Shown: one piece after another, positions 51,333 to 59,815 of the stretch
Layout of the letters: the number at the start of each line of letters is the position of its first letter
Position numbering within the stretch: position 1 is the first letter of the stretch
Assembly (NCBI GenBank): GCA_964452465.1
Contig: CAYVMD010000004.1
Coordinates: 19,026-83,025 of the forward strand
Length of the DNA: 64,000 nucleotides
Direction: 5' to 3'
DNA from: CAYVMD01 sp964452465
Lineage (GTDB): Bacteria > Armatimonadota > JACIXR01
Program-made: the position numbers and the translations under genes
The notes under the pieces: model-generated
Seen by the model: only the letters and a program-made list of their open reading frames with translations
Told to the model about the DNA's origin: nothing
Database searches by the model: none

Positions 51333-52016
51333 TCACCAATGTAACTCCGAGAGTTGGAATGTATCGGTGGTGCCCGCTATTTCTCTCAATCCCCTTATCA
51401 CATAAAGGAGGAGGTAAACTCCCAGGACCACATCCGTCACTATTCCGATGATGGCGGTTTCCCTCAAACCCGGGGCAAGGCTTACCAGGGAGAGGTGAGC
51501 ACCATTCTCCAGGAGGCAAAGCCCTATTACCGTCTTCAGGGCTTCCCTCCTGGTGAGTATACCGTAGAGCCCCATGGTGAAGACGATCAGGGAGACGGCG
51601 ACATTGGTGCGGAAGGGCTCCTCGGCAGCGAGGAGGGTAGGGGCGAGAAAGTGGACATATCTATGGGTGAGATTATAAAGCACGATGGTCAAGACCACAG
51701 CAACTACAACGGAAGGAGCGAAGCCTATTATCGCCTTCACCTCGTATTGGGGAAGATCCTTAACGAAACGAAGGAACAGCCAGGTTATCGTAATTACCTT
51801 GGTTAGAAGGGCAACCAATGCCCAAAGGTAAAAGGCAGGGTTGTAGGAAGCAAAGAGGGTTATGAGGGAGGTCATGAGCAAGGCTTGGAGGGCGTAAATA
51901 TAGATGGCGTAGCGGAGGTTGCGCGCTTCTATTGCTCCGAAGGAGGTGATTATCAGGAGGAGGGAGAGGGAGGAAATCGCTTCTGCAAAGGGAGGCTTAG
52001 GCACTGGGGATATCAT
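51333..52016 (-). CDS. Hydrogenase-4 component E-like membrane subunit (HyfE/NuoK-like)
   Basis: 227 residues, six to seven hydrophobic helices. The YGILTRREALKTVIGLCLLENGAHLSLV stretch with a buried Glu is the NuoK/MrpC-like hallmark of HyfE. Supplies part of the ion path next to the antiporter-like subunits. The ATG lies 20 bases inside the 3' end of the ferredoxin-like gene, indicating coupled translation. Confidence 0.92.
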   Translation of the reverse strand: MISPVPKPPFAEAISSLSLLLIITSFGAIEARNLRYAIYIYALQALLMTSLITLFASYNPAFYLWALVALLTKVITITWLFLRFVKDLPQYEVKAIIGFAPSVVVAVVLTIVLYNLTHRYVHFLAPTLLAAEEPFRTNVAVSLIVFTMGLYGILTRREALKTVIGLCLLENGAHLSLVSLAPGLRETAIIGIVTDVVLGVYLLLYVIRGLREIAGTTDTFQLSELHW

Positions 52017-52458
52017 CTATGTCCTCCTCCTTTTTAAATCCTATAGCCATGTGCCTGTCCAGCACGCTGAACGGGGTGTAACAGCGTCCGCATCTTTTAC
52101 AGGTCCCCATATAGATCTTCTGCTCTATCAAAAGGTCGTGTTTATCTGGGGTCGCCGTCTCGAATTCCGTCGATAGCTCCACTGCCCTCTCCGAACAAGC
52201 CTCCGCACATCTTCCGCATTGGATGCACCTTTCCAGATGCCGCCTTATTATCCGCCACTCCGGCGATATATCCGTGATTTTGATGAGGCGAGCAGGGCAG
52301 ACGGTCGCGCATCCCCCACAACCCGTGCACCTGTCGGGATTTATAGTGACCTTGCCCCTATAGTTTTGGGGGGCGGGATGGGGCTCAAAGGGATATTTTA
52401 AGGTAACCCTGCCCGCTTTAATGCCTACAGATAATTGTTTTAGTTTGCTACGGATCAT
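51997..52458 (-). CDS. Dicluster ferredoxin subunit (HyfH/HycF/NuoI-like)
   Basis: 153 residues. Two [4Fe-4S] motifs CTGCGGCATVCP (about residue 42) and CIQCGRCAEACS (about 74) sit as in NuoI and HyfH. A third cysteine group, CKRCGRC near residue 126, follows; related subunits often have a CxxC here, which may bind a metal or extra cluster. Links electron-input subunits to the small subunit. Overlaps the HyfE gene. Confidence 0.95.
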   Translation of the reverse strand: MIRSKLKQLSVGIKAGRVTLKYPFEPHPAPQNYRGKVTINPDRCTGCGGCATVCPARLIKITDISPEWRIIRRHLERCIQCGRCAEACSERAVELSTEFETATPDKHDLLIEQKIYMGTCKRCGRCYTPFSVLDRHMAIGFKKEEDIDDIPSA

Positions 52459-52462
52459 CCTC

Positions 52463-53320
52463 TCACACTCCCAATATGGAGAATGCTATCGCTATGAAGG
52501 AGGTGGCAACGAGGACCCTGGCGTAGAATGCGAGCGCTTGATCTATGCGTAGGCGAGGGAAAAGGGCTTCCAAGGTGGCACAGATTATCATGATCAGGAA
52601 TGTCTTCAAAGAAGTATATATAAACAGGGGAACTCCGCTCATGGTCGGCCAGGGGAAGAAAACGGAGGCTATCAGATAAGCGATGAGCAACTGCCTGATG
52701 CTGAGCCCCCATTTGAAGATAGCAAGAGTAGGTCCGGAGGCTTCCATAAAGACTCCGCCGATGAGCTCCGTTTCCGCCTCCGGTATATCGAAGGGCAACT
52801 TGCCCATTTGGGACTGCATAGCAAAGAGCATCGCTATCCCCGCCATGATGGTGGAGAAAGTGGGTCCCATTGCCAAGTTCCAATCCGATATGGTGGAGAT
52901 GAGGAAACTATTCGCCTTTATAGCACAAGCCAAGAAGGCGGATGCCATAACCGGCTCCACCACCATAAACATCATCACTTCCCTCGCCCCTCCCGCTATC
53001 CCGAAGGGGTTCCCCATTAGGTAGGAATATAGGACGAGGGAAAGGGAGGAAGCGGTGAGAAGATAGATGAAGGAGATGAAATCTCCCCGCAGGGCAAGGA
53101 TGAGGGTAGCGGTGATTATGCAGGCTATATAGAGAAGGGCAAGGGGAGACCTGCTTATATCCTCCTTCCCCAAGAGTTTCAAGATGTCGAGGTAGGTCTG
53201 ATGGAGGGGGGGCCCCATGCGGGAGTGAAGGCGCGCCCTCCACTTCCTCACGATACCATCAAAGAGGGGAGCAAGGAGGACTATCAAAATGGTTATTATT
53301 ATACCCTCCAGGAACCTCAT
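52463..53320 (-). CDS. Membrane anchor subunit (HyfC/HycD/NuoH-like)
   Basis: 285 residues, about eight hydrophobic helices. The conserved cytoplasmic loop motifs of NuoH-like anchors appear: RKWRARLHSRMGPPLHQTYLDILKLLGKE near residue 25, and LPFDIPEAETELIGGVFMEASGPTLA near 175, whose acidic residues face the quinone-site-derived cavity. Docks the hydrophilic hydrogenase module on the membrane. Its ATG overlaps the large-subunit stop by 4 bases. Confidence 0.95.
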   Translation of the reverse strand: MRFLEGIIITILIVLLAPLFDGIVRKWRARLHSRMGPPLHQTYLDILKLLGKEDISRSPLALLYIACIITATLILALRGDFISFIYLLTASSLSLVLYSYLMGNPFGIAGGAREVMMFMVVEPVMASAFLACAIKANSFLISTISDWNLAMGPTFSTIMAGIAMLFAMQSQMGKLPFDIPEAETELIGGVFMEASGPTLAIFKWGLSIRQLLIAYLIASVFFPWPTMSGVPLFIYTSLKTFLIMIICATLEALFPRLRIDQALAFYARVLVATSFIAIAFSILGV

Positions 53321-54996
53321 TTCTTCCTTCCTCCTCGGCGGGAGAGTTCATACATCTCCTTCTGGGTGAGGAAGACGCTGTTTCCCGTTTCCCTCTCCAC
53401 TATCTCCAACCTCTCCGTGCAAGAGATGCAGGGGTCTACGCTTCCTATGGTGATGGGGGCATCGGCGATCTGGGTGCCAGGCTTGAACATCCAGAGGACG
53501 GAGGGGATGTTCATATAGGAGGGAGCCCTTACCTTCCATCTATAGGGACGGTTGTTCTCGCCCAATCTAACATAATGGAAATCCTCCCCCCGCGGCGACT
53601 CCGTGGCCATGACCGCTTCCGCACCTATCGGCAATTCCTCCTCTATCTTAAGCATCGTGGGACCGGGAGGAAGATCGCGCAGGATCTGCCTCATCATCTT
53701 CAGGGATTCTATCGTCTCGTAAGCCCTCACCAGCGCACGGGAGAGAACATCACAACCGTCCAGCACTATAACATCGAAATCCAGATAGGGATAGGCGGCG
53801 TAGGGAAAGTCCCTCCGGACATCCACATCCAACCCCGATGCTCGGGCAACGGGACCCAGAACGCAGGTTTTCCTTACCTCCTCCGGGGTGAGGATGCCCA
53901 CATCCTTCGTTCTCATGATGAAGGCGCTGTCCCCTAAAAGGGTCTTGACCAATTCCAGCGTCTCCTCTTCCGTCTTATCTATCACCCGCCTCAACTCCTC
54001 GTGGATCTCCTTGGGTATATCCCTCCTCGTCCCACCGACGAGGTTAATCCCGTAGTTCTTACGGTTCCCTGTTATCCTCTCCGCCATCCACATTATCGGT
54101 TCCCTTATCCTCCAAAATTGCATAAATAAGGTATCGAAGCCGAGGATATGACAAGCTAATCCCAACCAGAGGAGATGGCTATGCACCCTCTCCATCTCCA
54201 AGCAATAGCTCCTTATATATTTCGCCCTCAAAGGTATCTCTATCCCCGCTGCGGATTCCACTACCTGGCAATAACAACAGGAGTGGGTAAATCCACATAT
54301 CCCACATATCCGCTCGGCGAGGAAGGGAATTTGGTTATAGGTGAGGGCGGATTCCCCCAATTTCTCGATCCCCCTGTGCACATAGAAGCCCCTATAATCT
54401 GCTCCCACGATATCCTCACCTTCCACGAAGAGCCTGAATTGAATCGGCTCCTCCAAAACGGGGTAGAAGGGTCCTATAGGCAAAGCGGTGGCCCCTGGGG
54501 GAGGCTCCTTGAATTGGAACCCGCACTCGCCAGAGGAAGGGGGCTTGTAATTATAAGGGACATCCTTCCTCAGGGGGTAAACCCCTTCCGGCCAATCATC
54601 GGGGAGGACCAACCTACGGGGATCGGGGTGCCCTACAGGCTCAACCCCTATGAAATCCCTCACTTCCCTCTCTGCCCAATTCGCCCCCGGAATGATGGGA
54701 GTGATGGAGTCTATCTTGGGATCATCGGGAGGAACGAGGAAACGTAATCCCACCCTCAATCCTTCCTTATCGAAGGCGAAGAAGTGAAGGACTTCAAAAT
54801 GACCATTAAGGGGACGGGAATCGATGCCCACGCTTATCGTATACCTCGCTCCCATCTCCTCAAACAAAATCCGCGCGCTCTCTCTAACATAATCCCGGGG
54901 CAGATCCATAAAAAGGCAATTATGGGAACGCTTGATATTGGTTGCCTTTTCTTTGAACCTTTCCCTGACCGTTTTCTCCCTGTAGTTCTCCGTCAT
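53317..54996 (-). CDS. Group 4 [NiFe]-hydrogenase large subunit, NuoC-NuoD fusion (HycE/HyfG-like)
   Basis: 559 residues from ATG 54996. Residues about 25-150 are the NuoC-like domain (WAEREVRDFIGVEPVGHPDPRRLVL). Residues about 175-559 hold the NiFe site: proximal motif ERICGICGFTHS (Cys231, Cys234) and distal motif DPCISCTER (Cys523, Cys526). After that motif a 30-residue tail remains, the peptide removed by the HycI-type protease. Three extra cysteines (240, 241, 243) follow the proximal motif, unusual for HycE. Reduces protons to H2 or the reverse. Confidence 0.97.
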   Translation of the reverse strand: MTENYREKTVRERFKEKATNIKRSHNCLFMDLPRDYVRESARILFEEMGARYTISVGIDSRPLNGHFEVLHFFAFDKEGLRVGLRFLVPPDDPKIDSITPIIPGANWAEREVRDFIGVEPVGHPDPRRLVLPDDWPEGVYPLRKDVPYNYKPPSSGECGFQFKEPPPGATALPIGPFYPVLEEPIQFRLFVEGEDIVGADYRGFYVHRGIEKLGESALTYNQIPFLAERICGICGFTHSCCYCQVVESAAGIEIPLRAKYIRSYCLEMERVHSHLLWLGLACHILGFDTLFMQFWRIREPIMWMAERITGNRKNYGINLVGGTRRDIPKEIHEELRRVIDKTEEETLELVKTLLGDSAFIMRTKDVGILTPEEVRKTCVLGPVARASGLDVDVRRDFPYAAYPYLDFDVIVLDGCDVLSRALVRAYETIESLKMMRQILRDLPPGPTMLKIEEELPIGAEAVMATESPRGEDFHYVRLGENNRPYRWKVRAPSYMNIPSVLWMFKPGTQIADAPITIGSVDPCISCTERLEIVERETGNSVFLTQKEMYELSRRGGRKK

Positions 54997-55012
54997 TTCA
55001 CGAAACACCTCT

Positions 55013-56998
55013 TCATTTTAGAACAAATGCCAACAGCAGGACAATGGCAAGCCCTAAGATTTGCCAGAGAAGGTAGGTTTGAAGGAGCCCGGAATGGGTC
55101 CTCCGCAAGCGAGCAAGGGCTCGCCTTCCCGCCTCTATGAAGAAATCGTAGATATCCTCTCCGAGGGATAGGGATAGCGCTCCCATCCTCTCCAAGGAGG
55201 GTGTCTTCAGGGAAGGTAGGACCGACCATATCCCCCTCCTCAGGGTGAGGGAAAAGCCTCTTGCCCGGTATATGAGCGCCTCGGTGGAGGGCATGGTTCC
55301 ACCCACCCATACCTCCACTTCCTTCTTAGCCCCAACCAGGAGAGAGTAGAAGAGGAGACCCCAGAACAGGAGGGATGCCGTTACCAGGAAGGGGTTCCAC
55401 AGCCCCACCATTAAGCCCTTCACCTGGGGAGCAATTATGGGAGACGGTCCGAAGAGCTGGGCATAGGAGGGGAGGGCACCCAGGGAAACTTGGAGGCAAT
55501 GGTGGATGAATTGGAGGGGATAGTAAGCGAGGAAGCCGGTTAGGAAGCAAAGGAAAGCGAGTAGCATCTGGGGGAATTGCATGGAAGAGGGGACATCCCC
55601 CTCTTTAGGTATGTTAGATCTTAAGCCCAAGAAGGCGGAACCGAGGAATTTAACGATATAGGCTATGGTGAGGCCAGTGGTGAAGATGCCCGCCACCGCC
55701 CAAATGGGAAGCTCATAATGTATTTTGCCCGAAAGGGTGGAGGTGAGGATGATAAGCCATTTGCTCACGAAGCCGTTGAAGGGAGGGAGCCCCCCGATGG
55801 CAACTCCTGCCACGAGGGCGGCAACGAAAGTGTAGGGCATGGAGGCGATTAGCCCGCTTAGCTTTTGGAGATCGCGAGTCCCCGTTCTATATATCAACGA
55901 GCCGGAGATTAAGAAGAGGAGGGATTTGAAGAGACCATGATTAAGGATGTGAAACATACCAGCAATTAGGGCGAGGTAAGCCAAAGGGGTTTGCTGAGGA
56001 AGGAGGACGAGCCCAACCCCTATCCCTAAGAGGATGTAGCCAATCTGACCAATTGAGGAGTAGGCGAGCATCCTTTTGACATCCTCCTGCTCCAAGGCAG
56101 AGAGAGTCCCCATGAAGAGGGAAACCGCCCCGAAGAAGGCAATTATCGTTCCCCAGAAGGACATCCCAAATCCTATGGGAAGCATCCAAAGGAAGAAACG
56201 GAGGACGCCATAGATGCCGGTCTTTATCATCACTCCGGAGAGGAGGGCGGACACTGGGGAAGGGGCAGCTGGATGGGCATCGGGGAGCCAGAAATTGCCC
56301 AAGGGGAACATACCTGCTTTTATCCCAAAGCCCAAGAGAAAGAGTGCCATTGTGGAGTGAAAGACGGCGGGACGCTCCCTTATAATGCCTCCCATGGCGA
56401 TCTTGAAGTCCACGAAATTGAAGGATTTCGTTTGCACATAAAGGAGAGCAGTAGCGATCATTATGCAACCAGCAGCGAGAAAAGACCAGAAGAAGTAGCG
56501 GAAACCTGCCAGGAGGTTCTCGGGATGCTCGCTTTCATAAATGACGAGGAGATAAGAGGTGAGGGTCATAAACTCCCAGAAGATTAAGAAGATGAACATG
56601 TTGCCAACGCTCACCACCCCTACCATCCCCAAATTGAAGAGGAGGAGGAAAGGGTAGTAGAGAGCAGTGCTCTTAGGGTAGATCTCCATATATCTTATGG
56701 AATGCAAAAGGGCGAGGAGGGAGATAAAGGATATGAGGAGGGTAAAGAAGGCGCCCAATCCGTCCATCTGGAAGATGGGTCCTAATTCTACTCCCCTTAG
56801 GATATGAAGAGTGGGACCTTCTACCTCCTCGCCCAACAGGCGTAAAACAGCGGAGAGCATGAGGAAGAAGTTGCCGAATAGGCCGAAGATGAAAGCGGTG
56901 ATCCCGCTTATGCTCCGCCATCTTCCCATAAAGGCGGTTGCAAGCGCTCCCAAGGCGAGTATTCCTAAGCCGAAGAGGAGGTCGTTCGTTCCCGTCAT
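55013..56998 (-). CDS. Antiporter-like membrane subunit, HyfB/HycC/NuoL-like
   Basis: 661 residues, about 16 hydrophobic helices. Central motif FGIKAGMFPLGNFWLPDAHPAAPSPVSALLSG near residue 230 and ILGYSS-like LAYSSIGQIGYILLGIGVG near 320, as in HyfB and HycC. A C-terminal extension of hydrophilic and one terminal hydrophobic segment (IYDFFIEAGRRALARLRR then LLQTYLLWQILGLAIVLLLAF) resembles the lateral helix arrangement of NuoL. ATG 56998 overlaps the previous TGA. Confidence 0.92.
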   Translation of the reverse strand: MTGTNDLLFGLGILALGALATAFMGRWRSISGITAFIFGLFGNFFLMLSAVLRLLGEEVEGPTLHILRGVELGPIFQMDGLGAFFTLLISFISLLALLHSIRYMEIYPKSTALYYPFLLLFNLGMVGVVSVGNMFIFLIFWEFMTLTSYLLVIYESEHPENLLAGFRYFFWSFLAAGCIMIATALLYVQTKSFNFVDFKIAMGGIIRERPAVFHSTMALFLLGFGIKAGMFPLGNFWLPDAHPAAPSPVSALLSGVMIKTGIYGVLRFFLWMLPIGFGMSFWGTIIAFFGAVSLFMGTLSALEQEDVKRMLAYSSIGQIGYILLGIGVGLVLLPQQTPLAYLALIAGMFHILNHGLFKSLLFLISGSLIYRTGTRDLQKLSGLIASMPYTFVAALVAGVAIGGLPPFNGFVSKWLIILTSTLSGKIHYELPIWAVAGIFTTGLTIAYIVKFLGSAFLGLRSNIPKEGDVPSSMQFPQMLLAFLCFLTGFLAYYPLQFIHHCLQVSLGALPSYAQLFGPSPIIAPQVKGLMVGLWNPFLVTASLLFWGLLFYSLLVGAKKEVEVWVGGTMPSTEALIYRARGFSLTLRRGIWSVLPSLKTPSLERMGALSLSLGEDIYDFFIEAGRRALARLRRTHSGLLQTYLLWQILGLAIVLLLAFVLK

Positions 56999-58533
56999 GG
57001 CATCATCACTCCCGCCGTGGCAGTGAACACTCGGACAAGATATAGCCCAAGATCGGGGGCTACAATGGTAAAGAAGGCGAGGAGTATAAGAAGGGAATTT
57101 ATATATGCAGGAATTGGATTGGCCATCGAGGTTACCCCAGCTTCCGTCCCCATGAATACCCGGTGCGTTACCCTTATGAACCAGGCAAGGGAAATGGCGC
57201 TCTCCAAGATTATAAAGACCGCTGAAACAGTGCCAATCCAATTGCCCAGTTCAATCGCCCCCCATAATATGAAGAATTTACTGAAGGAGGCAGCGAAAGG
57301 AAGCACCCCCACCACCGCGAGCGTACCTATAATAAAGGTTCCGGCAACGACAGGCATTTTTGTCCCCAACCCTCCCATCTCGCTTATCCTACGCGTCCCC
57401 GTCACATAGGTAACAGCTCCCGCACAAAGGAAGAGAAGGGACTTAGCAACCGAGTGATTGATTATATGAAGCATCCCTCCTTGGAAGGCGTGGGTGGAGC
57501 CCATCATCCCTAATCCTAAGCCCACTGTTATATAACCTATATGTAAAATGGTGGAATAAGCCAATAGTTTCTTTATATCGTCCGTGGCCAAAAAGGCGAG
57601 GAGGGATATGAGCATGGAGAAAAGGGAAAGGGCAACGATAAGGAGCCCAAGGGCATAGCCATAAGGGAAGGGGGCAGAAGTGAGGGTACGAGCAAGGAGG
57701 AACACTCCTACCTTCACCATGGCGGCGGCGTGGAGATAAGCGGAAATGGGGGTTGGCGCCTCCATCGCTTGGGGGAGCCAGATCTGGAAGGGAACCTGGG
57801 AGCCCTTTGCCAAAGCAGCAACGAATATTAGGGTGAAAAATAGCGCTCTCAACCCCTCAGGAAGTTGGGCGGGGGCATCGAAGGCGAAGGAGCGAGCGAA
57901 GGAGAAGAGGAGCGCCAGAGCGCCTAAGAAGAAGGCGCTTCCCGTGGAAGTGGTTATCAAAGCGATGAAACCCGCCCTCAATGCTCGCTGATGTTGATAG
58001 AACCCAATCAAAGCGAAGGAGCAAAGACTGGTCAATTCAAAGAAGAGGAAAAGCTCCAGGAAGTTGGAGGATATGGAGACGCCGATCATCGCTCCCAGGA
58101 AGAAGAGGAGCCAGAAGTAATACCTTCCCTTGCCATCCTCCACCGGATGCTCCTTGTTCCCTTCGCTTAAATAGAAGGAAGAATAGAGGACGACGAGTAG
58201 CCCTACAAAAGTGGTGATGGATAGCATGAGGGTAGAGAGGGGATCCACCCGGAAGCCTAAAAGATCGGTTATCCCTAGCCAAGGGAGGTAACCAAAGGCA
58301 AACTCCGTCTCCCCGAATCTCACCTTCCCTACTATGAACAAAACCGCACAGAAGGCAAGGGAAGCAAATAAAGCAGCTAATATATCCGCATCCCTTCGTC
58401 TAAAGGCAAGGGTGACGATGCCTCCCACGAAGGGAACGCAGAGGAGGAGAAGGAGAAGATACATAACCTCGGGGGATTCCACGAATCCCGTCGTTGCCAT
58501 CCGAAGGAAATACTCTCGCTCCATAGCCATCAT
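56995..58533 (-). CDS. Antiporter-like membrane subunit, NuoL/MrpA-like
   Basis: 512 residues, about 14 hydrophobic helices. AKGSQVPFQIWLPQAMEAPTPISAYLHAAAMVKVGVFLLAR near residue 235 carries the MrpA/NuoL version of the channel motif (AMEAPTP...AAxMVK), distinct from the HyfB/HyfF version (DAHxxAPxPxSALLSG) in the other two copies. Predicted ion-translocating subunit, possibly Na+-linked. Overlaps the maturation protease gene (ATGA) and the HyfB-like gene (ATGA). Confidence 0.9.
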   Translation of the reverse strand: MMAMEREYFLRMATTGFVESPEVMYLLLLLLCVPFVGGIVTLAFRRRDADILAALFASLAFCAVLFIVGKVRFGETEFAFGYLPWLGITDLLGFRVDPLSTLMLSITTFVGLLVVLYSSFYLSEGNKEHPVEDGKGRYYFWLLFFLGAMIGVSISSNFLELFLFFELTSLCSFALIGFYQHQRALRAGFIALITTSTGSAFFLGALALLFSFARSFAFDAPAQLPEGLRALFFTLIFVAALAKGSQVPFQIWLPQAMEAPTPISAYLHAAAMVKVGVFLLARTLTSAPFPYGYALGLLIVALSLFSMLISLLAFLATDDIKKLLAYSTILHIGYITVGLGLGMMGSTHAFQGGMLHIINHSVAKSLLFLCAGAVTYVTGTRRISEMGGLGTKMPVVAGTFIIGTLAVVGVLPFAASFSKFFILWGAIELGNWIGTVSAVFIILESAISLAWFIRVTHRVFMGTEAGVTSMANPIPAYINSLLILLAFFTIVAPDLGLYLVRVFTATAGVMMP

Positions 58534-59003
58534 CCTAACAGGGAGGAGAAGAGGGAGATTATCCTTTCCGCTTCCTTCTTAACCTCGTCGCTCATCTCCT
58601 CGCTCCATTCTATTCTCTTAGGTTGGATTCCCAATATGACCATTCTACAATTTTTCTCCTCCAAAAGGGTGGAGAGGACATTTAACGAGAGGTGGTGGGA
58701 GGACATGAAGGATGGGGTGACCTCCTCTGGCAATATGAACCGCGCCTCCCCAGGCATCCCTCCGAAATCCACCGCGTCTATGGCTATGACCAGGGAGGGA
58801 TTTTCCTCCAGGATGGGGAAGAGCACATTCTCCGGCACCTCCTCCCCATTGAAAACGGGCACCCTCACCTTCCCCTTCAACTGCTCGCTTATCCAAGCCC
58901 CTACCCCATCATCCCCCCTCAGAGGGTTTCCTATACCCAGTAGAACGATTCGCTCCTTCCTACTTACCATTTCCTCTATCTTTTTCACAAGATCGTTCAC
59001 CAT
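58530..59003 (-). CDS. Hydrogenase maturation protease (HycI-like)
   Basis: 157 residues of the HycI/HyaD peptidase M52 family. LLGIGNPLRGDDGVGAWI with the nickel-binding Asp, AIDAVDFGGMPGEARFI with the second Asp, and SSHHLSLNVL with the His ligand. It should cut the C-terminal tail of the large subunit after nickel insertion. Embedded in the operon with overlaps on both sides: its ATG lies 7 bases within the end of the HydG-like gene. Confidence 0.93.
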   Translation of the reverse strand: MVNDLVKKIEEMVSRKERIVLLGIGNPLRGDDGVGAWISEQLKGKVRVPVFNGEEVPENVLFPILEENPSLVIAIDAVDFGGMPGEARFILPEEVTPSFMSSHHLSLNVLSTLLEEKNCRMVILGIQPKRIEWSEEMSDEVKKEAERIISLFSSLLG

Positions 59004-59815
59004 GGGTCATCGAACCTCTCCAACGCCCTGATCTCGGTGTAGCGGAATACCGGACCATCCATACACACATATTTCTCCGCTATGACGCAATGCCCACATT
59101 TGCCCACCCCGCATTTCATATGTCTCTCCAAGGTGGCAATGCAATTATGCGCGGGTATCCCCAACTTGCCCTCCAAATCTCTCAAAGCGAACCGCATCAT
59201 TATGCCCGGTCCACATACATAGGCCACGGTGCGGGAAGGATCTATCTCTATCTTGTCGAACAAGGTGGTTACCACTCCCACATTGCCCGTCCAGGTTTCA
59301 TCCCCCCTATCCACGGTGAGGAGGACCTCCACTCCTTTGCTCTTCCAATCCTCATATTGCCAGGGGTAGAGCAAATCGCTGGGAGTCCTCGCCCCATAAA
59401 GGAGGATTATCCTCCCGAAATCCTCCCTATGATAAAGCATCTCCCAAAGGAGGGAACGGAGAGGAGCCAGCCCAATCCCTCCCCCCACGAAGAGAACATC
59501 GTATCCCTTGTATTCCTCATAGGGGAAGGAATTGCCCAAGGGTCCCCTTATACCGATGAGATCCCCTTCCTTCAAAGTATGAATGGCAGAAGTCACATAG
59601 CCGGTATTTCTTATCGTCAGAAGGATATCCTCATAGGAAGGAGGGGAGGAGATGGATATGGGGACCTCCCCCGTTCCAAAGACGGAAACCTCGAGGAATT
59701 GCCCCGGCTTATGGGAAAAGTCCTCCGGCTTCTCCAGGACGAAGGTATCTACAGCGGGAATCTCCTTCCGTCTCTCCTTTATTTTTACCACGGTGGGAAT
59801 GAGGAGTCCTCTCAT
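58997..59815 (-). CDS. FAD/NAD(P)-binding iron-sulfur subunit (HydG/sulfhydrogenase gamma-like)
   Basis: 272 residues from ATG 59815, which overlaps the upstream TGA. Ferredoxin-reductase-like: FAD region VPISISSPPS, NAD(P) site LFVGGGIGLAPLRSLLWE, VAYVCGPGIMMRFA, and a C-terminal [2Fe-2S] site CGVGKCGHCVIAEKYVC. This is the gamma subunit layout of cytoplasmic sulfhydrogenase and dihydroorotate dehydrogenase K. Predicted to take electrons from NAD(P)H (or deliver them). Placing it in a membrane group 4 hydrogenase operon is the notable point. Confidence 0.92.
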   Translation of the reverse strand: MRGLLIPTVVKIKERRKEIPAVDTFVLEKPEDFSHKPGQFLEVSVFGTGEVPISISSPPSYEDILLTIRNTGYVTSAIHTLKEGDLIGIRGPLGNSFPYEEYKGYDVLFVGGGIGLAPLRSLLWEMLYHREDFGRIILLYGARTPSDLLYPWQYEDWKSKGVEVLLTVDRGDETWTGNVGVVTTLFDKIEIDPSRTVAYVCGPGIMMRFALRDLEGKLGIPAHNCIATLERHMKCGVGKCGHCVIAEKYVCMDGPVFRYTEIRALERFDDPW

